From Dehalococcoidia bacterium (GTDB taxonomy: Bacteria > Chloroflexota > Dehalococcoidia > Dehalococcoidales > UBA1222): 8,668 nucleotides of DNA. The stretch covers positions 1 through 8,668 of the forward strand of contig WRNP01000040.1 of the NCBI GenBank assembly GCA_009776515.1, written 5' to 3'. The notes beneath the pieces were generated by a model that was not told the DNA's origin, searched no databases, and saw only the letters and a program-made list of their open reading frames with translations. Shown here piece by piece: positions 1 through 4,522 of the stretch. A program made the position numbers and the translations under genes. Positions within the stretch are counted from its first letter, which is position 1; the number at the start of each line of letters is the position of its first letter.

Positions 1-33
1 GATGTGCAGTTGGCCGCTATCGCATTTGTACAT
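1..33 (-). CDS. Start of a gene leaving the left edge (partial)
   Basis: An ATG at 31-33 on the minus strand opens a frame (MYKCDSGQLHI) that continues out of the window. A Shine-Dalgarno-like GGAGAG at 40-45 sits six bases upstream, which is good spacing. A possible extended -10 (TGGTAAAAT, 91-99) and an inverted repeat (48-89) lie further upstream, so this reads like the front of a transcribed gene. Only 11 residues are visible, and no family can be named. The call rests on start-site architecture, not on protein similarity. Confidence 0.45.
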   Translation of the reverse strand, partial: MYKCDSGQLHI

Positions 34-47
34 GGTGCACTCTCCCG

Positions 48-89
48 GACGCAAGGGTTTTGGGCGCTATCCCGCTTTTTCCTTGCGTC
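48..89. repeat. Perfect 9-bp inverted repeat upstream of the left-edge gene
   Basis: GACGCAAGG at 48-56 is the exact reverse complement of CCTTGCGTC at 81-89. The arm centres lie 33 bp apart, about three helical turns. On the minus strand the repeat sits between a possible -10 (91-96) and the Shine-Dalgarno of the left-edge gene. If that -10 is used, transcription would begin near 84, inside the upstream arm, so a DNA operator is more natural than an RNA hairpin. If transcription starts further upstream, the repeat would form a leader stem with a 24-nt loop. Confidence 0.5.
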
Positions 90-90
90 T

Positions 91-99
91 ATTTTACCA
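91..99 (-). promoter_or_regulatory. Possible extended -10 promoter for the left-edge gene
   Basis: On the minus strand the sequence reads TGGTAAAAT: a TAAAAT -10 hexamer (91-96) preceded by the TGn extension. No good -35 is seen at 16-18 bases. The same TGGTAAAAT string recurs before tRNA-Arg (947-955), and a one-base variant lies before the SIMPL lipoprotein gene (7247-7255). This supports a promoter signal used in this genome. Confidence 0.4.
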
Positions 100-140
100 T
101 GCGCATGCCTAAGTCACCATCGTTTTGTGCGTGTTTGGCG

Positions 141-440
141 TTATTCAGTAGGGCCTACATAAACACCTTGTATTTGTACGTAATTTTGGAATATCAAATC
201 ACAAATAGCTCTTATGCCTAAAAACAAGACTTGATTAAGCAACTGTATGCAGTACGCAATGAGAATGATTATTAGGGCTATGGTTAAGAAATGCGCCCTA
301 AAGGAGATGGTGATTAAATCTAAGTATACCATGCTTACCGATACCGCTATTACGACAAACAACATGACGGCGAAGTCGTAAATATAATATTTCATCTTCT
401 TAAAATGCATGTTAGTCACACATTGCTCTACATGCCCCAT
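141..440 (-). CDS. Small hypothetical membrane protein
   Basis: A 99-codon frame whose product is strongly hydrophobic. Two membrane segments are visible, at about residues 22-44 (rich in V, M, L, I, A) and 48-72, followed by a short amphipathic tail. There is no signal peptidase site and no recognisable catalytic motif. The annotated ATG lacks a Shine-Dalgarno; Met11 and Met16 are alternative starts, with only a weak AAGAAG directly before Met16. The frame lies next to transposase-like debris, so it could be a remnant of a longer gene. Two clean hydrophobic helices argue that it is or was coding. I do not recognise the family. Confidence 0.35.
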   Translation of the reverse strand: MGHVEQCVTNMHFKKMKYYIYDFAVMLFVVIAVSVSMVYLDLITISFRAHFLTIALIIILIAYCIQLLNQVLFLGIRAICDLIFQNYVQIQGVYVGPTE

Positions 441-627
441 CGAACATGCAGGCTACTTTTTCTGCGATGCCGTTTTTTCGTTTTTCTTTCTCCTTGCGAA
501 TCCGTCGCCAATTCTTGTTATCCGCGTTGAGCTAAGGTAACGGCTTCAAATCATGATAAAGCGTGCGAGAAGCCGCGTAATCATATTTCGATGAAAACGG
601 GAGCATGGCCTTAGTATTGCAGATCAT
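412..627 (-). pseudogene. Degraded coding fragment, possibly from a DDE transposase
   Basis: Reading the minus strand from an ATG at 627 gives 31 residues (MICNTKAMLPF..SKYDYAASRTLYHDLKPLP), then an in-frame TAG at 532-534. The same frame continues after the stop with LNADNKNWRRI and a Lys/Arg/Glu-rich stretch until a TAA at 412-414. The run 'YDYAA...LYHDL.PLP.LN' resembles the segment of IS4/IS1182-type transposases in which a Tyr-Asp motif precedes 'P.I..N.R'. This is a resemblance from memory, not an alignment. The internal stop and the lack of flanking terminal repeats suggest old debris. Apart from this fragment, 441-824 holds only a weak 6-bp stem (664-669 with 683-688). Confidence 0.25.
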
Positions 628-824
628 TCCCGCCCGGTCTGGTTTTCAGAAAATAACAGCAACCCCACTGTCTTTGTTTTCAAGTGGGCTATCAGGGTTT
701 TAACCAAATTTCTTTCCGATAATATGGCTTCCAACACAGATACCACTAATAAATTGATAACCAGTTCATCTTCGCAGGTTGCCATCTCTTCAAGAAATTT
801 GAAAACATATATTTTTCTAAATAT

Positions 825-900
825 TGGCGCGCCTGGGGGGATTCGAACCCACGACCCTCGGTTCCGAAGACCGATGCTCTATCCACTGAGCTACAGGCGC
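825..900 (-). tRNA. tRNA-Arg (anticodon TCG)
   Basis: The reverse complement folds as a full cloverleaf. A 7-bp acceptor stem GCGCCTG/CAGGCGC (900-894 with 835-829) is followed by D-arm GCTC/GAGC, anticodon stem TCGGT/ACCGA and loop CTTCGGA, giving anticodon TCG for CGA-family arginine codons. The T-loop is TTCGAAT, the discriminator is G (828), and CCA is encoded (827-825). Total length is 76 nt. The T-stem (GTGGG against CCCCC) has one U-C mismatch at its second pair. Just upstream lies a strong promoter, and beyond that a decayed integrase gene. Confidence 0.96.
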
Positions 901-908
901 ATGATAGT

Positions 909-937
909 ATTTTAAAGCTACTTTCTCCCCTTTTCAA
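909..937 (-). promoter_or_regulatory. Promoter of tRNA-Arg
   Basis: On the minus strand, -35 TTGAAA (932-937) and -10 TAAAAT (909-914) are separated by exactly 17 bp. Each matches the sigma70 consensus at five of six positions. The -10 ends eight bases before the tRNA 5' end, so the primary transcript starts almost at the mature end. A further TGGTAAAAT (947-955) lies upstream and could be a second start. Confidence 0.7.
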
Positions 938-963
938 TGTTCAGTTATTTTACCATAACCAGT

Positions 964-983
964 TTTGCTAATAATTTGCTAAT
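964..983. repeat. Short direct repeat at the end of the integrase remnant
   Basis: TTTGCTAAT occurs at 964-972 and again at 975-983, an 11-bp period. It overlaps the stop codon of the integrase remnant and lies between that remnant and tRNA-Arg. AT-rich direct repeats downstream of an integrase can be recombination-accessory sites, but this one could equally be the tail of the old coding sequence. Confidence 0.3.
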
Positions 984-1194
984 GGACCTTTCGGGATGAT
1001 GTGTGTTGGGCAAGTTCATCAAAGGTCTCCACTGTTTCTTCTCGCATATCCATGAAAACCTGGGAGTAGATTCCTAGGGCTTGTTCGATACTGGCAAGGG
1101 ATAATCTTTCTTGCGCCATCTTGATGTTGCCCCTTTGCTAAAGCATCGAGGTGGCATGGGTATGCTGGGCATCATGCAAACGAATATCTTTCAT
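979..1194 (-). pseudogene. Tyrosine recombinase (phage-type integrase), C-terminal remnant
   Basis: The frame from ATG 1194 begins MKDIRLHDAQHTHATSML, then has an in-frame TAG (1138-1140). It continues QRGNIKMAQERLSLASIEQALGIYSQV and ends at TAG 979-981. This matches the catalytic C-terminus of tyrosine recombinases, which typically reads 'HDLRHTHAT..L..G....V.ERLGH.SI..TL..Y.HV'. The His of HxxR is present but its Arg has become Gln. The 'LGH' motif reads LSL, so the second catalytic His is lost. The nucleophile Tyr (IYSQV) remains. With two catalytic residues lost, a nonsense codon and no N-terminal domains, it cannot be active. It lies between tRNA-Val and tRNA-Arg, typical targets of such enzymes, and probably marks an eroded integrated element. 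Confidence 0.75.
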
Positions 1195-1262
1195 ACTATT
1201 TCCGGTAACTAAGGATCAACGCGGTATTTATGAGACGTTTGCATTCAGATATCGGTGCAGTT

Positions 1263-1279
1263 ATCACGCTTAGCGTGAT
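1263..1279. repeat. 17-bp perfect palindrome
   Basis: ATCACGCT (1263-1270) and AGCGTGAT (1272-1279) are exact reverse complements around a single central T. It lies in the otherwise empty stretch between the integrase remnant and tRNA-Val. On the plus strand it is followed by only four T residues, so it is a poor terminator. Its form is that of a dimeric-regulator operator. It falls inside a 32-codon minus-strand frame (1196-1294) that has AAAGGAG two bases before its ATG and ends one base before the integrase remnant's ATG. That frame has no recognisable content. I see nothing else in 1295-1524. Confidence 0.4.
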
Positions 1280-1524
1280 TTTGGATATAATCATTACTCC
1301 TTTATGGGCGCGGCCTGACATGCTTTACTATTGAGGTTACATTTGTTTGTGCAGAGAAATTGATAAAAATGTGGATCCTTGACAGGAAAGTAGTTGAAAA
1401 ACTTCGCGGCTTACCAGCGATACACAATCGCCAGAAAAGATCTTGCGGATAAACGAGACAACGCCTATTAGGACACTTCTGCAACGATATCCCCGGCAAA
1501 AGTTATCAAGCATCTTGTCCGAGA

Positions 1525-1601
1525 TGGTGGGCGGTAGAGGGCTCGAACCACTGACCTCAGCGATGTCAACGCTGCGCTCTAACCAACTGAGCTAACCGCC
1601 C
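1525..1601 (-). tRNA. tRNA-Val (anticodon GAC)
   Basis: The reverse complement gives a 77-nt cloverleaf. The acceptor stem is GGGCGGT/ACCGCCC, the D-arm GCTC/GAGC with loop AGTTGGTTA, the anticodon stem CAGCG/CGCTG, and the loop TTGACAT carries anticodon GAC for GUC/GUU valine codons. The T-loop is TTCGAGC, the discriminator is A (1528), and CCA is encoded (1527-1525). The T-stem (AGTGG against CCTCT) has a central U-U mismatch. The gene follows a small protein gene and has its own promoter. Its 3' end faces the integrase remnant, which makes it the more likely former attachment site. Confidence 0.96.
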
Positions 1602-1612
1602 GCGTGCCTGTA

Positions 1613-1641
1613 ATTCTACTAGCTCTTTCGCCCAACGTCAA
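1613..1641 (-). promoter_or_regulatory. Promoter of tRNA-Val
   Basis: On the minus strand, -35 TTGACG (1636-1641) and -10 TAGAAT (1613-1618) are separated by 17 bp, each matching the sigma70 consensus at five of six positions. The -10 ends 11 bases before the mature tRNA 5' end. The promoter fits entirely between the stop of the upstream small protein gene and the tRNA. Confidence 0.75.
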
Positions 1642-1651
1642 TCACGATAGG

Positions 1652-1867
1652 CTATGGCTTGGGCTTGCGTACCCCGATAAGAGCAACCTCGAAATTGCGG
1701 TTGCAGTGCGGACAAGCCGCCGACACACTAAGCGACTGGTTCATCACCCTTTCAATAACCGCAGAAACCATGGAGTCAATGTTATCCAGCCTCTCGTCAA
1801 ACATATCCAGACGCTGGCGCAGGTTGTCTAACGTGGGGGCTTCTTCTCTCTTTACACCTTTAGCCAT
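1652..1867 (-). CDS. Small coiled-coil protein with a C-terminal CPHC zinc-knuckle half
   Basis: A 71-residue product. Residues 11-45 form a heptad-like amphipathic helix (LDNLRQRLDMFDERLDNIDSM..) that should make a short coiled coil. Residues 52-55 are CPHC, half of a zinc ribbon, followed by a basic Pro-rich tail (VRKPKP). One CxxC pair cannot complete a four-Cys site, so metal binding would need a dimer, which the coiled coil could supply. That is inference. The start is secure: a GGGGAGG Shine-Dalgarno lies just before ATG 1867, and a consensus promoter lies 30-60 bases upstream. It follows ribH by 107 bases but has its own promoter, so it is probably not a riboflavin gene. Function unknown. 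Confidence 0.8.
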   Translation of the reverse strand: MAKGVKREEAPTLDNLRQRLDMFDERLDNIDSMVSAVIERVMNQSLSVSAACPHCNRNFEVALIGVRKPKP

Positions 1868-1895
1868 GACCCTCCCCTAACTTGAAGCATATCCA

Positions 1896-1925
1896 ATTAT
1901 AGGTAAAGCCTCCGCAGGGTGTCAA
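1896..1925 (-). promoter_or_regulatory. Consensus sigma70 promoter of the small CPHC gene
   Basis: Perfect -35 TTGACA (1920-1925) and perfect -10 TATAAT (1896-1901), 18 bp apart, on the minus strand. Predicted transcription starts near 1889, leaving a leader of about 20 nt that contains the Shine-Dalgarno. This is the best promoter match in the window and implies high constitutive expression of a 71-residue protein. A direct repeat AAGCGCA (twice, 11-base period) lies just upstream of the -35. Confidence 0.8.
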
Positions 1926-1974
1926 TGAAACCCAACTGGTCTAAGCGCACATCAAGCGCAGGAGATAACATTAG

Positions 1975-2469
1975 CTACTTGCCCCTGGGCCGCACCTTGG
2001 GTTTAGCCAGGCTCTTTACCAGATTAGCCATCTCAATAGCAGCTGTCGCCGCATCGAAGCCTTTATTCCCCATCTTAGTACCTGCACGTTCAATAGCCTG
2101 CTCCAGATTTTCAGCGGTGATCACGCCATTTATAACAGGAACGCCACTTTCCAGCGCCACCCTGGCAATGCCCTTAGTAAGCTCCGCTGCCACATACTCA
2201 AAATGAGGCGTGCCTCCTCTGATGATTGCCCCCAAGCAGATAACAGCATCGTAGTCCCCGCTCTGAGCTAGTTTTTGGGCGATGAACGGCGTCTCAAACG
2301 ATCCGGGCGTCCAGGCAACGTCAATCTTTGCAGGATCAACCCCGTGACGGGTAAAGGCATCGCGCGCCCCGTCCAGCAATTTGTTGCCGATAAATTCGTT
2401 AAAACGCGAGATGACTATCCCAAATCTAAGCCCAGCTCCGAGTAGTTTGCCTTCAAATAACTTTGCCAT
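1975..2469 (-). CDS. ribH: 6,7-dimethyl-8-ribityllumazine synthase
   Basis: Condenses 5-amino-6-ribitylamino-uracil with 3,4-dihydroxy-2-butanone 4-phosphate to give lumazine, the substrate of riboflavin synthase. At 164 residues it is family length. Visible motifs are the ribityl-side 'RFNEFI' (residues 22-27), 'TPGSFETP' (54-61, usually PGAFEIP), 'GAIIRGGTPHFEYV' (80-93) with catalytic His89, and 'AIERAGTKMGNKG' (125-137) with the phosphate-contacting Arg128. The enzyme forms large icosahedral or pentameric cytosolic shells. An AAAGGAGG Shine-Dalgarno lies just before ATG 2469. The gene follows ribBA by 54 bases on the same strand, so both probably share one mRNA. The Lys/Arg-rich C-terminus (KPKVRPRGK) extends slightly past the last conserved helix. 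Confidence 0.97.
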   Translation of the reverse strand: MAKLFEGKLLGAGLRFGIVISRFNEFIGNKLLDGARDAFTRHGVDPAKIDVAWTPGSFETPFIAQKLAQSGDYDAVICLGAIIRGGTPHFEYVAAELTKGIARVALESGVPVINGVITAENLEQAIERAGTKMGNKGFDAATAAIEMANLVKSLAKPKVRPRGK

Positions 2470-2523
2470 CGTACCCTCCTTTAGTAATCAGAGTATGTGT
2501 AGATAAATACGCCAGGGCATATT

Positions 2524-3957
2524 TTAGGCCACCCCATCAGTTTCCGCCATCTTTAAGATATGTCCCATCTTCTGCTGTTTAGTCTCAAGATATTTGCGAT
2601 TATATCGATTGGGCGGAATGATGATAGGAATGGTCTCCGCCACCGTCAACCCATATCCCTCCAATCCGATGACCTTTTTGGGGTTATTGGTTAATAGGCG
2701 GATTTTACTGAGTCTCAGGTCGACCAGGATCTGCGCCCCGATGCCATAGTCGCGCAGGTCAGGTTCAAAACCCAAGGCGAGGTTGGCCTCAACCGTATCC
2801 AACCCTTGGTCCTGCAAGGCATACGTACAAAGCTTGTTATGGAAGCCAATGCCCCGTCCTTCCTGACGCATATATAGGATGACCCCTCGCCCTTCTTTGG
2901 CCACCATTTTGAGAGCCAAGTCTAACTGTTCGCCACAGTCGCATCGCTGGCTACCCAGCACGTCGCCAGTCAGGCATTCGCTGTGCACTCTCACCAGCAC
3001 TGGCGGAGCGGTAGTAACATCACCCATGATGAGAGCCAAATGTTCACCCTGCTCAATCTCACTCTTGTAAGCCACTGCCAAGAACTCGCCGTAGCGCGTT
3101 GGCAGTTTGGCTTCGGTCACTTTAAATACTAGCTTTTCATGTCGGCGTCGGTAGGCGATTAAGTCGGCGATACTGGCAATCTTAATACCAAACCCTTGGG
3201 CCATCTTTTCCAGCTCCGGTAAGCGCGCCATGGTCCCATCGGGATTCATAATTTCGCAGATGACGCCTGCAGGAAAGAGTCCGGCCAGGCGTGCGAGATC
3301 GACGGCAGCCTCAGTATGTCCTGCTCTCACCAATACCCCACCATCCCGGGCTCGCAGGGGAAACATGTGTCCCGGGCGGGCAATGTCATCCGATGTTGTA
3401 GCGGGATCAATAAGGGTTTTTACCGTGACGGCACGGTCTTGGGCTGAAATGCCTGTGCTTACTCCGCGTCGAGCCTCCACCGAGATGGTAAAGGCTGTGC
3501 CATGGGCAGAGGTATTGTTGCTCACCATCATGGGAATTCCCAGGGCATCTAACCGCTCGCCCGTCATGGGCACACAATGGAGCCCCCGAGCATGGCGAGC
3601 CATGTAATTGATGGCTTCCGGGGTGACCTTTTCGGCGGCAATCATCAAGTCGCCTTCGTTCTCACGCCCCTCGTCGTCCACTAATATAACGAATTTTCCG
3701 TCTCGGATATCATCAATAATCTCAGTGATAGTTGCTAATTTGCTAGTGTTCGTGCGCGGCATCATATCTTCGGTCATAAAACTCTCCGGAAAAGCGCGCC
3801 TAACACGCATGCTAAATTTATCACCTGCGGGGGCGCGGCCGGTTTTAACCCTTATCCAATTAACATCTTGGCGATATCCGAGTGCTTCAGCCATTTGGCG
3901 ATTGGTCAAACCACGCCGACTCTGCTCCTTGATGGCTATGCTCAAAATGCTGTTCAT
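2524..3957 (-). CDS. ribBA: Bifunctional DHBP synthase / GTP cyclohydrolase II with an HTH-like N-terminal extension
   Basis: Supplies both precursors of riboflavin. The RibB domain (about 73-272) makes dihydroxybutanone phosphate from ribulose 5-phosphate; it shows the acidic metal site DDEGRENEGDL (94-104) and RPGHMFPLRA (194-203). The RibA domain (about 278-475) opens GTP; its zinc Cys are C328, C339 and C341, followed by RQEGRGIGF (364-372). The 477-residue reading begins at ATG 3957 and carries 60 extra residues that look like a small helix-turn-helix domain (LTNRQMAEALGY.. at 17-28). A promoter ends six bases before this ATG, and there is no Shine-Dalgarno. Met61 (ATG at 3777) has GGAGAG four bases upstream and would give a normal 417-residue RibBA. 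Both starts may be used; Met61 is the safer one for the enzyme. The stop lies 54 bases before ribH. Confidence 0.96.
   Translation of the reverse strand: MNSILSIAIKEQSRRGLTNRQMAEALGYRQDVNWIRVKTGRAPAGDKFSMRVRRAFPESFMTEDMMPRTNTSKLATITEIIDDIRDGKFVILVDDEGRENEGDLMIAAEKVTPEAINYMARHARGLHCVPMTGERLDALGIPMMVSNNTSAHGTAFTISVEARRGVSTGISAQDRAVTVKTLIDPATTSDDIARPGHMFPLRARDGGVLVRAGHTEAAVDLARLAGLFPAGVICEIMNPDGTMARLPELEKMAQGFGIKIASIADLIAYRRRHEKLVFKVTEAKLPTRYGEFLAVAYKSEIEQGEHLALIMGDVTTAPPVLVRVHSECLTGDVLGSQRCDCGEQLDLALKMVAKEGRGVILYMRQEGRGIGFHNKLCTYALQDQGLDTVEANLALGFEPDLRDYGIGAQILVDLRLSKIRLLTNNPKKVIGLEGYGLTVAETIPIIIPPNRYNRKYLETKQQKMGHILKMAETDGVA
3782..3787 (-). promoter_or_regulatory. Internal Shine-Dalgarno for the short RibBA start
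   Basis: GGAGAG on the minus strand lies four bases (TTTT) before ATG 3775-3777, which is Met61 of the long frame. The long-frame ATG at 3957 has no such site. This decides that at least part of RibBA is made without the HTH-like extension. Confidence 0.65.
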
Positions 3958-3963
3958 GAGCCG

Positions 3964-3993
3964 ATAGTAGCATAAATGCTAGCAAGCTGTCAA
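3964..3993 (-). promoter_or_regulatory. Promoter of ribBA-ribH, leaderless geometry
   Basis: Perfect -35 TTGACA (3988-3993), an 18-bp spacer, and -10 TACTAT (3964-3969, four of six). Only six bases separate the -10 from ATG 3957, so the mRNA should begin at or next to the A of that ATG. The second half of the riboflavin genes is thus transcribed independently of ribD-ribE. Confidence 0.65.
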
Positions 3994-4015
3994 TCTGCCG
4001 TATTGTCTCATAATT

Positions 4016-4065
4016 AATAGCACCGAAAAGTGTATCGTTGCGTCAAAATAGAATAGTACCGAAAA
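4016..4065. repeat. Direct repeat pair AATAGYACCGAAAA, possible mobile-element end
   Basis: AATAGCACCGAAAA (4016-4029) and AATAGTACCGAAAA (4052-4065) match at 13 of 14 positions with a 36-bp period. Read on the minus strand they are TTTTCGGTRCTATT, with CTATTTTGACG between them. Paired internal repeats of this kind occur at the ends of IS21-family elements as transposase-binding sites. The match is from memory, and no istA/istB gene is present, so this would be a solo end remnant. Regulator-binding sites upstream of the ribBA promoter (3964-3993) are the alternative. Confidence 0.35.
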
Positions 4066-4078
4066 TCCCTCTCTGGGA

Positions 4079-4192
4079 TCATATTTCAGGGGAGAGACGA
4101 GCAATGGCAAAAGCAACAATGCCTACCAGGAATGAAAATATCGCCAAGAATAAAGACCCGTACCCAAATTCACCAAAGGCAGCTGTATTCAT
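4079..4192 (-). CDS. Short single-helix membrane peptide or gene fragment
   Basis: A 37-residue frame (MNTAAFGEFGYGS.., ending ..ARLSPEI). Residues 13-33 form one strongly hydrophobic helix (SLFLAIFSFLVGIVAFAIA). The pattern 'EFGYGSLFLA..' resembles the N-terminus of CcmF-type cytochrome c biogenesis proteins, which start with a similar first helix. If so, this is a truncated fragment, since the frame stops right after the first helix. No clear Shine-Dalgarno precedes the ATG. It sits in the gap that splits the rib genes. Either an expressed small membrane peptide or debris is possible; debris is more likely. Confidence 0.25.
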   Translation of the reverse strand: MNTAAFGEFGYGSLFLAIFSFLVGIVAFAIARLSPEI

Positions 4193-4522
4193 ACGATACT
4201 GCCCAAAATATGCCCCCTACTCACCTTTAATGGCTCCGGTACTTCTCGTATTGCCAGAAGATTCATGTTATGTCACCAAAGGCCCGAGGGAATATGTGCC
4301 AGCGTGGGAATGGGAAACCTGATTATTATTTAGATGAGACACCTATGCATTGGAATAGTGCATTCCTAAATCTGGCTAATCTAGGCAATGCCATGTCCAG
4401 CGTACAATTGGCAGAGCAATACTCAGCCCCCGCAACAACCCTTCCTGCCATATAGATCTGGGGGCTACAGAACCAACCAGAGCGCGCTTGCCACCAAATG
4501 GCTTGCTTCCTCACCCAGACTT

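Larger units (their letters stand above)
3958..4522. other. 565-base gap splitting the riboflavin gene cluster
   Basis: In the B. subtilis arrangement ribE and ribBA are adjacent. Here 565 bases lie between them. From the ribE side, the minus strand holds broken frames with no convincing family, a small inverted repeat GGAAT/ATTCC (4352-4366), a short membrane ORF (4079-4192), two copies of a 14-bp direct repeat (4016-4065), and then the ribBA promoter. No intrinsic terminator with a T-run is visible after ribE. The mix of broken frames and repeats suggests insertion followed by decay. Confidence 0.5.

Noticed and set aside
664..688. Stem CCCACT/AGTGGG as terminator of tRNA-Arg
   Set aside because: Only six pairs with a 13-base loop, about 135 bases beyond the tRNA, and no uninterrupted T-run.
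1302..1499. Minus-strand 65-codon frame between tRNA-Val and the integrase remnant
   Set aside because: No ribosome site, no domain, and composition typical of non-coding sequence; it was also tested as the missing N-terminus of the integrase without success.
2126..2128. Asn114 of RibH where B. subtilis has Phe113
   Set aside because: Asn at this position is usual in several lineages (for example actinobacterial RibH), so it is not an anomaly.
4038..4322. Plus-strand 94-codon frame in the rib gap
   Set aside because: No Shine-Dalgarno, no recognisable motif, unusual composition, and it lies opposite a better membrane-like frame.
4403..4447. AzlC-like fragment GLLRGLSIALPIV on the minus strand in the rib gap
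   Set aside because: The resemblance covers about 15 residues and ends without any further AzlC features, so chance cannot be excluded.
4326..4514. Minus-strand 62-codon frame after ribE
   Set aside because: No ribosome site, and a Cys/Trp-rich composition without a family pattern.
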